DNA of 64,000 nucleotides. Origin: Rhynchopus sp. YZ270_cl-10 (lineage: Eukaryota > Euglenozoa > Diplonemea > Diplonemida > Diplonemidae). The position numbers were made by a program, and so were the translations under genes. Of this stretch, positions 54,146 through 64,000 are shown one piece after another (the first letter of the stretch is position 1; the number at the start of each line of letters is the position of its first letter). The notes beneath the pieces are model-generated. The model did no database searches and was not told where the DNA came from. It saw only the letters and a list, made by a program, of their open reading frames with translations. Where the stretch lies: contig OZ037910.1 of the NCBI GenBank assembly GCA_964035575.1, positions 496,001 through 560,000 on the forward strand, in the 5' to 3' direction.

Positions 54146-57100
54146 ACTTGAGGAGAAAGGGGGTTGGGAACAGAACAGAACAGAACAAAACGAACAAAAA
54201 CAGATAAAAACAAACGTTTCAGGGCAAGTGTTTGGGAATACGGGCGGGTTGGGTTTTGTGTGAAGAGGAAAGGGAAGGGGAAGAAAATAGAGACTGCACA
54301 GTGGTGATGTGGTGTGTGGGTACGGGAATTACAGTAGTTTTTTTTTCTTCTTTTTTTGAAGCCGTGGCGCAAGGGGTTTCGGATCGACACTCCCTCTCGG
54401 AGGTCAGGCTGTCGAGCTTTTAACTCAAAAAAAAATCCACTGAACCCCCGTTATGCTGAGATCACCAAACCAATTCTCCGTGGTTCTCCCGAAGGTGCTC
54501 CGCAAATCTTAATATAGCCCCTAGCAGGTCTCCTTGGTTCTCCCGTGGGTTGTCTGTACCCCCTGAATCACATCAATTTTGCTATTATTTTTTTTGGGTG
54601 TGAAAAAGTAGATGTCGAACAAAAAAACAATGCGGGGGGATGAAACCGGGGGAGGCACATAAATTCGACCAATATGGTACTATCGTTTTCTCCTTTCGCA
54701 GTTTTGTTGTATCAATGTTTGTTTTTTGTTGTTGTCGCCGTTACCTTTTTTTTTAAGATTTTTGTGTCGACAAAATCGCTTTAAAGATCTCTCGTTTTGT
54801 TTTGCTTTTGTTTTATTTGAAAACTTGGTTTGTATTAGTGTAGACACCCGAGGATGAACACCACTATTTTTTATTTTATTTTGCACGTGGTATACAGACA
54901 ATCACCACTGAGAGATAGGGGTTTTTTTCTATCTCTCACCAACTGTTGATGTTACCACGTCCTCCGCATTCAGGGGACACTTCAAGAACAATATGACACC
55001 TATATAAGGCAAGTTGAAAGGGGAAAAAAAAGCTTGTAAGATGAATGTGCCTCATGCATGCACACATATACAGCGTTCTCTGTGGAAAAAAAAAACACAA
55101 AAATTGGACACGGGGTTAAATAAAAGTGTGAAATGTTTTGTCTTATCTTAACAAATAATTGCAAACCATACAATAAAAACCTCCCTCAATGAACACAAAA
55201 GAGGAGATGTTTTAAAGTACAAACGCCTCACCGTACACCGGCGGAAGAAAAAGAAAAATACCCCAACGACCATAAGATTGACTTGAAATCCAACAGCCCT
55301 CTCGTGAACAGTGTACCTTGGTACAATGAGCGGGTGTGCCAATGGGGGTGGACCAATTTATCTTTTTTGCGCGAAATTCCTCGCACAAAAAGCCCCCCCT
55401 TTATAAGGCCCTGAGATTGAGCCTTAGCCTCACTGTGTTTAGACACCTACGTACGAACACACACACACACACTTTTAGTTGGAAGACACACGAACTTTGG
55501 TGGATTTTTTTTTCGAAGAAAAAAGTTTTAAAAAAAATACATCATAATTACACATTGAGAAAAAAAACCTACTTTTGCTCGAGGTTGCGGTTGTATTAGT
55601 AGGGACCACCCTGGAGTGTGCACCGATATCTCTTTTTTTTTTTCCTTTTCCCGCAAACAGCCAAAGCTATCTGGAGGAGAAACAAAAAGAGTGTGTTGTT
55701 GGTTGATCCCTGGGGGGGGTTTAAACCTGGGGGGTTTTCCACTGATCCTCGGTTTCCAATTCCTTGATGAGCGGGAATGGAACGGGAGGGAGCAAAAATC
55801 GCAACAAAAAAATAAAGAGAAAAAAACACAAGAATACACATTCGTGATATTGTCCTTCACCCGGTAGGTGGACACTCGGGACGTTTGTGCGCTCCTAGGG
55901 TGGGTAGGTGCTTCAACGGGATAATTTTGACTTCACTTTGCCATTAGCAGAGAACCACGGCAATGTCTCACAGTGGCTGGCCGTTTTCGAGAATATTTAA
56001 ATTATAATAATAAAAAAACCCCCCTCCCCAGTGCAAGACTGCTTGGCAGCTCTACACTAAACCAACGAATTATCAAAACAAAAAACAAACAGATCACAGA
56101 CATGGAAACACACGAGAAGATTGGGCTAAGGAGGAGAGATGAAAGACATAAGAGAATAAAACACACACATACATACACCCATTTTTTTTTATATTATACA
56201 CAAACTTTATATAAAAAAACGGTGTCAAGAGGAAAAAAAAAAGAAAAGTTTATAAGATGATCCTAAGCCTCTCGTGCTTAGTCACCTTAAAATAATAACG
56301 TAGGAGGAGGGAAACAGGGGGAAAGAAGGGCACGTTACCCGCAGCACGTTGACCACCCCTCGATCACCACCCCACACAAAACACACAATGCGTTATGCGA
56401 TAGCGCGTATTTCACTGGTAAGACACAAAAAAAAAATAACCAAAAAAGCACACAACCACCCAATACACCACGGTGACCCTGCCAAAGCCGTAACAATCGA
56501 TATCATTAGTAGAACTGTTTTGACTTGAAATACAAAGACCCCTTCTTCTCCTCACCATGCAGTCCTACAATCCATTGTAAGATTGGCATCTAAACACAAC
56601 CCCCCCTTATTTTAAAGTGAAGTTGATAGTGCAAACGCCTCTGGGACGCAGGCACTGACACTCCGCGGGTTATCGAACCCCGGAGTGATGCGTATGGGAT
56701 TGATTTACAGGGAAGCTGTAAGCAGGTATACAGTAAAAAATAAGAGTGATTTTGATGTGTATATTTTTGTCCCATGTCGCGAATCATGTCACGGTCTCGA
56801 TTGCGCCACCGTGTGTCCCTTCCCTTCTCCCAGTACCCCACTATGTGTTTTTTTTTTCCAAAAAAAATATAAAATAAAACAATAACGTTAAACCCACCCA
56901 CCTCCCCCCCCCCCGTCTTCCTCAGTGCACAATACACGATAACAATATATTCCTTCATTTTTTCCCTTCCTCTGTCTCCTTTTTGTGTTTTTTTTTTAAA
57001 ATAGAAAATCCCACATTGTTTTTTTCGCCCCTCTAAGGCTCTTCCTCGCCTTCTTATTTTTTTTACTTTTTATTTTTACTTTTTTATTTTTCGTTCAATA

Positions 57101-57188
57101 AGATGGAAATATATGCCTCTCGCTCTCTCTCAGATTTTTCAAAAAAAAAAAAAATACCCCTTTTCCCAAAAAATAGTATTTAATTACT
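54146..57188. repeat. Gene-free spacer with S5, S1, S2 and S4 copies
   Basis: S5 at 54818-54875 and, diverged, 55578-55630; S1 at 55272-55350 (cccaacag version of the head, ctctcgtgaacagtgtacc) and 56518-56600; S2 at 56617-56730 (gggttatcgaaccccgg); S4 at 56246-56292 (aagtttataagatgatccta, gcctctcgtgcttagtcacc). 54893-54958 is a small foldback (acgtggta ... taccacgt) around the hairpin gagagatag/ctatctctc. No gene is supported. Confidence 0.55.
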
Positions 57189-57325
57189 ATGCAATTATTT
57201 CACCATAATTGCTACGAGGAGGTGTTTTTTTCACGAGTGGTTAATTGCACGAGCGCAGCGAGTGCAATTAACAAAACGAGTGAAAAATACACCTCCGAGT
57301 GCAATTTTCTGTGAAATAATTGCAT
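57189..57325. repeat. Imperfect hairpin, ~65-base arms
   Basis: atgcaattatttcac and gaggaggtgtttttttcac on the left pair with gtgaaaaatacacctcc and gtgaaataattgcat on the right. The loop region itself is a smaller inverted repeat around gcacgagcgcagcgagtgca. It directly precedes the inverted-repeat element that starts at 57338. Confidence 0.65.
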
Positions 57326-57464
57326 GGAATTTGATATTTAATTGCCGTAAAATTATTTCCGAAAGCCAAAATCCGTTTTCGGCAGCCTGTGCTGTCACGG
57401 TGCGCTGGTCAGAGGTCTGACCAGGTCACCTGGTCACATTTACCCAGGTACGTACCCAGTCACC

Positions 57465-57542
57465 CAGGTACACAGGTACACAGGTACACAGGTACACAGG
57501 TACACAGGTACACAGGTACACAGGTACACAGGTACACAGGTA
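57465..57542. repeat. Minisatellite, 8-bp unit aggtacac, about 10 copies
   Basis: A perfect run of aggtacac. Preceding bases (ggtcacctggtcac, cccaggtacgtacccag) look like degenerate versions of the same motif. Confidence 0.9.
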
Positions 57543-58025
57543 AGTCGTGACAGGGCAACCACAGCCAACCCGCCAGTCACTGAGAAGTGACCAGACAGTC
57601 CACTTGACAAACACAAAAGTGTCCAGTCACGTGGGGCATTCATGCACTGAGGAGATAAATGATCCAACAATTTACAAGAAAGCATTACTTAACCTACTGC
57701 TGGAAGTTGCCAGGTCGTAGTAACACACAAAGTGTGCCTCCGTTCGGGAATACCGGATATTCTAGAGACCAAAAAGGCCTCTTCCGCTGGTCAAGGTATA
57801 ACCGAGTGAACGGCCCAAGACCCCCGTGGAGAAGTTAAATGTTGTAATGCTATCAAGTACAAACTGCGACCACTGTCTTACCCTCCTCAATGCATGGTGG
57901 AAGATGTCTTTGACAACAAACCGAGCTCTGATTATCAATCGTTAGACTCAGAGGAATGCCTGCGGTACAGGTATCAAACCCGGGGTGTTCACAAAAGAAA
58001 AAAAGAAAAAAAATCGCGATTTTTT

Positions 58026-58120
58026 TTTTAGCCGGGTTTCCCACACAAAAAATAATTACCGTGTAATTATTTCCTATAATTACACGGTAATTATTTTTTG
58101 TGTGGGAAACCCGGCTAAAA
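58026..58120. repeat. Perfect palindrome, 45-bp arms, 5-base centre
   Basis: The left arm 58026-58070 and right arm 58076-58120 are exact inverse complements around ttcct. The arms contain gccgggtttcccacacaa and aataattaccgtgtaattat. It would extrude as a cruciform or form a very stable RNA hairpin if transcribed. Confidence 0.92.
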
Positions 58121-58230
58121 TACCTCCACTGCAATTATTTCCAGACGTCAATTATGGCATTCTTAAAACTCCGCTCCTAGAAGGATTTTGGCTTGAGGAA
58201 ATAATTTTACGGCTATTAAAGGGATTATAA

Positions 58231-60895
58231 TTAGAACACAGCGGGTGGAATTGGTGCATGGTCTAAGCTCTCCTGCTGTTTTCCAAAGTTCACTTGGATG
58301 TCAGCAAATGCGAGCTGCATGCTCCGGATGTCACGGTCTTTGATTGCATGGAATTTCGTCCATTCTGCGTTGAAGAACTTAGTCGCCTCACGGTACCGTT
58401 CGAGCTCTGTTTTGTGTGTGCTGACTGCACCGTCTCTGGTCACTTCTGCCTTCGCCTTCTTCTCCCCAACCGCTTTGATAAGCGCCGACTCAGACGCATT
58501 CACTTCGTCTGCAAGGAACGCAACGTGAGTCTGCATCTTCTGCAGCCGCATAATCTCATCCCTCACCCCTCTGTACATCCCAATGTAAAAGGAGATCACC
58601 TCTTGCACGTAGAGCACCTCCTTGCTGGCCTGTTCGTGTTGGAGTCTCGACAGCTTTACTGTGTATTCACCACTGTTCTGCAGGTCTTGGCCTAGGGCTG
58701 CGTCTGCGCGGGTTTCAAGCTCGCCGGTGGAGATGAGGAAGCTGCTCAGCTCTGCCATAGACTTGCTGATCTCTGTACGCATGTCGGTGTGCTTCTTGAC
58801 CTTCTCCTGTGCGCCAAGAAGTGACTCCTCCATCTCCTTTGCGTATGCCTTTCTTTCTTCGAAAGAACGCTGCGTATCGGGGTCCTGTAAAGAGGTTATG
58901 TGGTGTGATAGGTGGGGGGAAAGAGAGGGGAAAGTATTATAAGACATATGGTGTTCACGAAAGGGGATGGGAGGAGATATGTGAAGTTCATTTCGAAAAA
59001 GTGTCGCTTTGTTTTGGACAAATTTGAGGGGGAAAAATGAGTATAAAAAAAAAATTCTCCCCAAAAGGATATCTGGAGGTTTATATGGACACTTCGTTAT
59101 CCAGGGTTGTTCCTTGTTCTCGGAAAAAACAGCAAAATTCTGGATTTATGTTCCCGTTTTTTTCCTTTTTTTGGGTGGGGTTTTTTGCCCTTTTTCGGGC
59201 TTTCCGAGCTCTACCCTCACTGTAGTGGGGTCATTTCGAGAAAATGGACAAGTTCTTGATTGATACAAATTTTGGTTACGACCACTAGTGAGTTGCTCAC
59301 AATGCTAAATGAGTGTCAGAACTGTGATTCTGGGCCCACTTTAACCGCCCCTCGAAATTCAAAAAGGGGTCCCAAACCCGGGCGCGCTACACTCGCGCGG
59401 AACTTTTTGCTTTGGTCTAGTTGCATTTTTGGCTGCAAAATGCAAGGGGATCCCCAAAGACGTTGGGAATATTATTTGGATGGGGCAGTGATTTTGTACC
59501 TGCATACACGCTCCCTCGCGGTAACCGCGTGCATGCCAATGAAGTGCTCTCTGGGGTTCGATAACCCGTGGAACCAGTGCTTCCGCCGATGAACGGTGAG
59601 GCGTTGCACTTCTCTTTTTGCGGAGCAAAAAATAATATAAATGGCGCCGCAGGCAAAAAAATTTGAGTACAGTGTAAAAATCTAGCTTCCAACGAACCCT
59701 TTTTTGCAGAGCAAAAAATGAAAAATGGCGCCGCAGGCAAAAAAAAAATTGGGGGTACAGCCCTGGACAGTGAAGGATTTTGTTGTCAATTTTTTTTTTC
59801 TTGCCCCCTGAAAACTCTTGCTTTTGAGAGTTTCGACCATTTCACCACACTGGTGGTGTGTCACCTACAGTGAAACCCACCAGAAACCACAAGAAAGCCC
59901 CCTAAGGAAAAAAAGGAAAAAAAAAAAGGAAAAAAAAACTAAAATCCAGAATTTCATGTTCTCGGTCCCACTTAGGAACTTCCCTGTCGTTATCTGTGAC
60001 TTTTTTTTTTTTGAAATTTTTGGTTTCTACATACCGACCCATCACACGCCCCAGCACCCGGATCCGCCGCTGCCTTCTGCTTCTTAAACACCTTAAACCA
60101 CCCTTCCTTGCTCTTCTGCACAATCGAGGTCACACCTGAGGGGGCTGCCTCCTGCACTACCTTCTTTGCCGCCGCCTTGTACGTATCCCACTCTGCTTGC
60201 AGAAGCTGGCAGAAGGCCTTCAGGTGCGGGGAGTCCTTGAGGACATGGTGCACCCCGACCGCCGCGAGGAACTTCGTCAGGAAGCGCTGGCGGTAGCTCA
60301 ACAGCTCCACGTTGGTCAACATGATCTTCTCAAGCTGCCCCTTCACATTCTTCTCTGGGAGTGGGGGGACGATAGCCCCGGGGTGGTCCGCACAGAGCTG
60401 ATCCCTTAGCCACAAGAAATCACTGTACCTCCTGCTCTGTTTCGTCTCTGCCTCCCACCCTGACGCTTCCGCTTTGGTGTGCACAGTGTAGATCCAATAG
60501 GCGAGATCAATCGCGGAGTCGGGCATTGTCATTCTGGGGTCACATACCCTGAAGACAAACTGCGATTTTGCTCCAATTTCACCACCCAAAACAGCGCCAC
60601 TGAACACCAGGTTCGGGACAGTCGAAGGGGCGGAAGGAGAAGAAGAAGCAACCGGTTGGGCCACCGGGGCAGCAGGCGGTGGAGCGTTTGGGTCTTCAAA
60701 GTCAGACATCATGTTGCTCATGTGCGCGCTCTCCTGTGGTGCGGCAGCTGGAGGAGACTCCTCGTCGCTCTCCTTCGCCTTCGGTGGACCCGGCTTCGAA
60801 AATGGATCGTCCCCTTCCCCTACTTCGACATCCACGTCTGCTTCGTCGTCACTACGCACAACGGGGTCCTCATGTCTTTCATCCTCAGCACCCAT
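58231..60895 (-). CDS. PX-BAR sorting nexin (SNX1/2 or Vps5-like), two exons
   Basis: 504 residues from exons 60895-60035 (287 codons) and 58884-58231 (217 codons and stop). The GTATGT donor and TTTACAG acceptor are in phase 0 (GACDGS/DPDTQRS). Residues 1-95 are acidic and Pro-rich. The PX domain, about 113-230, has the phosphoinositide-binding RRYSDF (155-160), the PPLPEK loop (177-182) and YRQRFLTKFL. A linker with WFKVFKKQK leads into a BAR-type coiled coil of about 200 residues (SFEERKAYAKEMEESLLG to LAFADIQVNFGKQ). It is probably the membrane-bending part of a retromer-type coat on endosomes. The 1.15-kb intron carries repeats. Confidence 0.9.
59500..59760. repeat. Repeat cluster in the sorting-nexin intron
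   Basis: 59530-59600 carries ctctggggttcgataacccg with tggaaccagtgc, an S2-like element in the opposite orientation to all other S2 copies. 59620-59760 carries two inverted copies of the tttttgctccgc and ggcgccgcaggc repeat seen at 12290-12420. Confidence 0.55.
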
Positions 60896-61723
60896 TTTAA
60901 ATGGGTTTGAATATACAAAAAAAGGGGGGTGAGAAAGGAAGGGAAAGGGGGTGTGTTTGTGTAGGGTTTCTGAGAGGGTGTGTGGGTGTGGGTGTGGTGG
61001 TGGAAAAATATAGGGTATTTTGTGCGCTCAAAAGCCGGACAAAAAAAGGTGGGAAAAAAGAATGTGTTAAAACTGAAGTATGGTTGTTGTGGTTAAATTG
61101 AGTGCTCTTGAAAGAATAAGCAAAAATTTTGCTGTTTTCAATCCATTTTTGTTTGCCCTACAGCGCTGCCTCCAATCTTTTTTTAAGAATTGACAACAAA
61201 TTGTTTTAAAACTGTGAGTGAAAAAAAAACATGGGTTGAGATGAGATTGCTCATTGACAGTGTGTGGTGTACCGGGGGGTGGCTTCCCCCCTAACTATGG
61301 CAGTCCTACAAAGCCATTTCGTGGTTTACATCTGATAAAAACAGAAGGGGGGATTTTTTGGGGGTGCTTTTTTTTTGCTAAGCAAGCCTTCGAGGAGAAG
61401 GTTTCCTCCACACCCTTCCCCTCCTCTGTTTCATGCAGGAGCAAATACCCTACACACCTAGTCTGCGCAACGCATACCGACTGCCACAAACAGGTTTCTG
61501 ACATTTCTCACATTACACAGTGAATATGAAAAATCATATTGCAATGCAACAACAACACTTTCTCGCAACTGTGTAACATGACACAGCCCTACCTCTCTCT
61601 TCCCCCCTCCCTCCCTCCCTTCCCCCCCCCTTCTCTCCCCCCCACCTTTTGTACTCAGGTAGCTACGTAGCCTTCAGGGAGGCAATCGTGTGCTAATACA
61701 GAAAGTATCAGTCAACACCTTTT
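60896..61723. repeat. Intergenic with S1 copy (61239-61343)
   Basis: No gene is seen. The S1 copy lacks its usual head but keeps tggcagtcctacaaagcc, atttcgtggtttacatctg and ataaaa. 61595-61640 is a pyrimidine-rich run. Confidence 0.55.
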
Positions 61724-62812
61724 TCACTCAATAATAAAAGGCACTTCAACCCCCTTAAGCTTTGGGTATGACTGCGTTCGCAGCATGCTTCGGTATAGAG
61801 CATCTCGAGGACGTTTATGATGTGGGTGGCGTAGAGGTACTTGCCCCTTTGCTGCAGCGTGCTCTGGAGAAGACAGCGCTGCGTTCAAGACCAGCCCTGC
61901 TCGTCCTGAGTACTCCCCATAGGACTCTGCATTTTGCCCTACCACCACTACACGTGGATGTACTTCTGCGATGCGAGAAGCCAACAGCCCACACCCCCAC
62001 CTCTCCTCCTCACCCCGATGCACCCCTTTCAGTTTCAATGGAAGCCTCTCATCGACCTCAAGCATTACCTTTTCTAGAGTCCTCCTTGCCTTCTCCTTCT
62101 CCTCCTCTTTGGTAGCGTTTAGGAGCTCCATCTCTGCTGTCAATACCTTAGCGATAAAATCGTTTGGTAACGTCCCTGGATGATCCCCAAACCCAGCCGG
62201 AGGAGAATGAGATATCAAAACGTCGATTTGAGTGCAAGAAGGAGAAGAAGAAGAAGGGTCGCAAAGTAAATCCGACTCTCCAATCATTTTCCGCTTTGCC
62301 TGCAGTTCAACAGAGCCTCGAGGAAGGTAAAAGGCACCCTCTTTGTTTTGCGGCTGCCATGATGTACCATAAAATTTCAACCCCATTATCATTGTTGATG
62401 AATCGAACAGAACGACGGCATTTTGCAGAATAGGGGACTCATTGTGGAAGATTAGAAAGGGTATGTCTCGGTCACCCCAAACAACGATCCGATGGGGAAA
62501 TCGAGTAATAATCGGATCAGATCCAAGCCACGTGTCAAGCTTGCTGTATTCGTTGAGGTACCATCCACGGAGCGTACTGCCCGATAGTCCGTTAGGGGGT
62601 ATTGGTATGACATCTCCTGCCAGGATGAGCACGTCGCTTGCGTGAATGTTCATGCTGTAGTGGGCGCCAAAGGTTTCACTGAGAAGGGCAAGTTGCACCG
62701 CACCACGTTGTCGTACATTAGAATCGAAATGGCTCATCCCTAGCACCCTATACATAATGCAAAACGCCAGCACCAAGGCAACCCTTGATAAGGGGAGTCG
62801 TTCCTGCTCCAT
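61724..62812 (-). CDS. MPPED-like metallophosphoesterase, probably inactive
   Basis: 362 residues. The fold is recognisable as the MPPED1/MPPED2 branch of calcineurin-like phosphoesterases: DVLILAGDV (60-68), RIVVWGDRD (108-116), MGLKFYGTSWQP, FYLPRGS, IDVLISHSPPAGFGD (196-210) and GQNAESYGEY (292-301). Most metal-binding positions are changed. The usual DTH is SETF at 45-48, GNHE is GDRD, and the last GxxxG(H/I)H site is GQNAES; H202 of the HxPP motif remains. Residues 10-25 are hydrophobic and may be a signal anchor. An insert of about 60 residues rich in Glu and Lys (226-270) separates the last motifs. It is likely a pseudoenzyme or has an altered metal need. No intron. Confidence 0.75.
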   Translation of the reverse strand: MEQERLPLSRVALVLAFCIMYRVLGMSHFDSNVRQRGAVQLALLSETFGAHYSMNIHASDVLILAGDVIPIPPNGLSGSTLRGWYLNEYSKLDTWLGSDPIITRFPHRIVVWGDRDIPFLIFHNESPILQNAVVLFDSSTMIMGLKFYGTSWQPQNKEGAFYLPRGSVELQAKRKMIGESDLLCDPSSSSPSCTQIDVLISHSPPAGFGDHPGTLPNDFIAKVLTAEMELLNATKEEEKEKARRTLEKVMLEVDERLPLKLKGVHRGEEERWGCGLLASRIAEVHPRVVVVGQNAESYGEYSGRAGLVLNAALSSPEHAAAKGQVPLRHPHHKRPRDALYRSMLRTQSYPKLKGVEVPFIIE

Positions 62813-63444
62813 ATGAGGAAGGGGAAGAGGAAGAAAAAAAAGTTGAGTCTTAAGAAAACTCTGTGTGCTTAGTCACCCTCACCTTTTTGTCAAAAAAAAA
62901 GTATATAAAAAAAAATAGTGTATTTTGTCCGATTATTTGGTCAGCATTGTGTGTTTTTGGTGGGGGTGGTTCTGAAGGGAGGGTGGTGGTGGTGGTGGTG
63001 GGTGGGGTAGGGGAGAGAAACTGTGGATGGATTAAAAAAAAATTCCTCTTTTCTTTCTTCTTGACTTGAGCAGCTTTCAACGATTTAGCTTTTTTTTTTT
63101 TTGGTTTTGTGATTTCTTTTTATTATAAAACCACCTTGTTCCTTGTTGGTCTTTATCCTATTTTTCTCTCCTTCTTTTTGAGTCATTTATTTTTTTCCTC
63201 AGATCGACTTGATGTGGTCTTGCAACTGATGATTTGTTTGTCTTTTTTTTTCAAACAAAGGTTAACCCCTAGTTTAACCCGAATGCAAGAGAGGGCTAAA
63301 GAAGGTAGGGAAGACACATACATACAGTAGGTGGCTAAAAGGAAAAAAAAAAATATGGTCGCTCGTCGTCAGAAGAGAGTGGGAGTGGGGAAGAGGAAGA
63401 GGGATTCCGCGTGTACACAACACAGGGCGTGCGTAGCTGCATGC
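62813..63444. other. Intergenic, no gene seen
   Basis: Contains A and T runs and a ggtggt microsatellite at 62978-63002. tgcttagtcaccctcacctt at 62868 resembles the S4 tail. It should contain the RPS3A 3' UTR. Confidence 0.45.
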
Positions 63445-64000
63445 TTAGTCCTCGGCCTCAGCGGTCTCCTCCTTGGCGGGGGCGGCCTCCGCCTCCACAA
63501 CGGGCTGCTGCAGTTGGCGTCCACCCTCGTGGGACACGGGCAGGTCGTTGTCGTGCATCTGGTCAATGAGACGTGCAATGTCGGCCTTGGGGGTCTTGGT
63601 CACCTTGACCTGTGGTGTGTGTGAGGTGTGAGGTGTGAGGGTGGTGTGGTGTGGTGTGGTGCAGTGTTGTCATGGTGCAAAGCATACCTTGCGGATGTTG
63701 GCGTCACGGAGGGGGAAGATGGTCGAGCACTGCTTCTTGATCTCCTGTCCCATGGTGTCCTCGTTCAGGGACTTCACAACCTTGTCCAGGGGCGACTTGG
63801 ACACCTCCTTGGTGATGATGTCGGTCATCCTGGTGCGGATCTTCTTCACGTGCGAGGTCTGGCAGTGGCAGTTCTTCCTCACCTGTGTGTGCGGGTGGGT
63901 GGTTTTGTGGGTAGGTGTGTGGAAATGTGGCAAGGCTCAGAGAGTTCAAATAAAAGAAAAAGAAGGAAAAAGACATACCTGGGACTTCAGCTTGCGGGTG
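63445..64000 (-). CDS. RPS3A: Small-subunit ribosomal protein eS1 (RPS3A), 3' part; runs off the right edge
   Basis: The C-terminal 127 or so residues of eS1 from three exons: 64000-63979, 63882-63688 and 63609-63445. The introns are 96 and 78 bases, with GTATGT and GTATGC donors and CACAG acceptors. Joined residues read RKLKSQ/VRKNCHCQTSHVKKIRT and DANIRK/VKVTKTPKADIARL, matching the conserved C-terminal half of eS1 (KIRTRMTDIITKEVSKSPL, TIFPLRDANIRKV). The acidic tail (EAAPAKEETAEAED) is usual for the family. It is a core component of the 40S subunit. The highly expressed gene shows strong C/G third-position preference. Confidence 0.95.

Larger units (their letters stand above)
57338..58219. 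mobile_element. 0.88-kb element with 30-bp inverted ends
   Basis: Left end ttaattgccgtaaaattatt then tccgaaagcc; right end ggcttgaggaaataatttta then cggctattaa. Inside are the 8-bp minisatellite, about 500 bases of unremarkable mixed sequence and the long palindrome at 58026-58120. No transposase frame is visible. It ends 12 bases short of the sorting-nexin stop codon. Confidence 0.6.

Noticed and set aside
54358-54420. A tRNA-like stretch (ccgtggcgcaaggggtttcg ... gtcgagc)
   Set aside because: It has a fair A box but no B box and does not fold as a cloverleaf.
57890-57995. A possible tRNA around ggtatcaaacccggg
   Set aside because: The T-arm-like stem and a neighbouring hairpin do not assemble into a cloverleaf with an acceptor stem; it lies inside the inverted-repeat element.

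Overview
The window is eukaryotic nuclear DNA from a protist. Coding exons are fairly GC-rich with clear codon structure. The DNA between genes is AT-rich and full of A/T runs, hairpins and short interspersed repeats. Several genes have GT-AG introns with GTATGT, GTATGC or GTATAA donors and pyrimidine-CAG acceptors. Every gene I can support (about 20, counting broken ones) lies on the minus strand over the whole 64 kb. One-way gene order, a papain-family protease that looks like cruzipain, and arrays resembling the retrotransposon-hot-spot (RHS) / crinkler class of P-loop proteins together suggest a euglenozoan-like flagellate with cis-introns. That placement is inference; no rRNA or other marker settles it.

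Layout in transcription order, from high to low coordinates. 61.7-64 kb: 3' part of ribosomal protein eS1 (RPS3A) and an MPPED-type phosphoesterase that has lost metal ligands. 58.2-60.9 kb: a PX-BAR sorting nexin. 54.1-58.2 kb: no gene, but a hairpin-rich element with terminal inverted repeats, a 45-bp-arm palindrome and an 8-bp minisatellite. 41-54.1 kb: a tandem array of roughly 3-kb units. Each unit has a coiled-coil header exon, a short intron and a long exon for a P-loop NTPase plus a nuclease-like tail. One unit looks whole and three look broken. 37-41.4 kb: a related single-copy gene (broken) and a tail fragment. 32.8-36.3 kb: a CLK/LAMMER-like kinase whose second intron holds about 64 perfect copies of a 9-bp repeat. 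26.3-28.9 kb: an LLDEL-module protein and an Ala/Lys/Glu-repeat secreted or membrane protein. 16.9-25.8 kb: a second NTPase array (family A, three copies and a fragment) without a visible nuclease tail but with a basic C-terminus. A membrane-anchored AAA-like ATPase (family C) is embedded in it, and a LINE-like insertion with a 15-bp target duplication lies next to the last copy. 8.4-11.5 kb: a second LLDEL-module protein and an EF-hand protein. 1.5-2.5 kb: a cathepsin L-like protease. 1-0.86 kb: the start of a secreted CUB-tyrosinase.

The most striking system is the set of about ten NTPase genes of three related kinds (A, B/D, C). They have interchangeable N-terminal exons and tails, local duplication, gene death and transposon insertions. 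A second pattern is that several short repeat families between genes almost all sit in one orientation, antisense to the genes, which random insertion would not produce.
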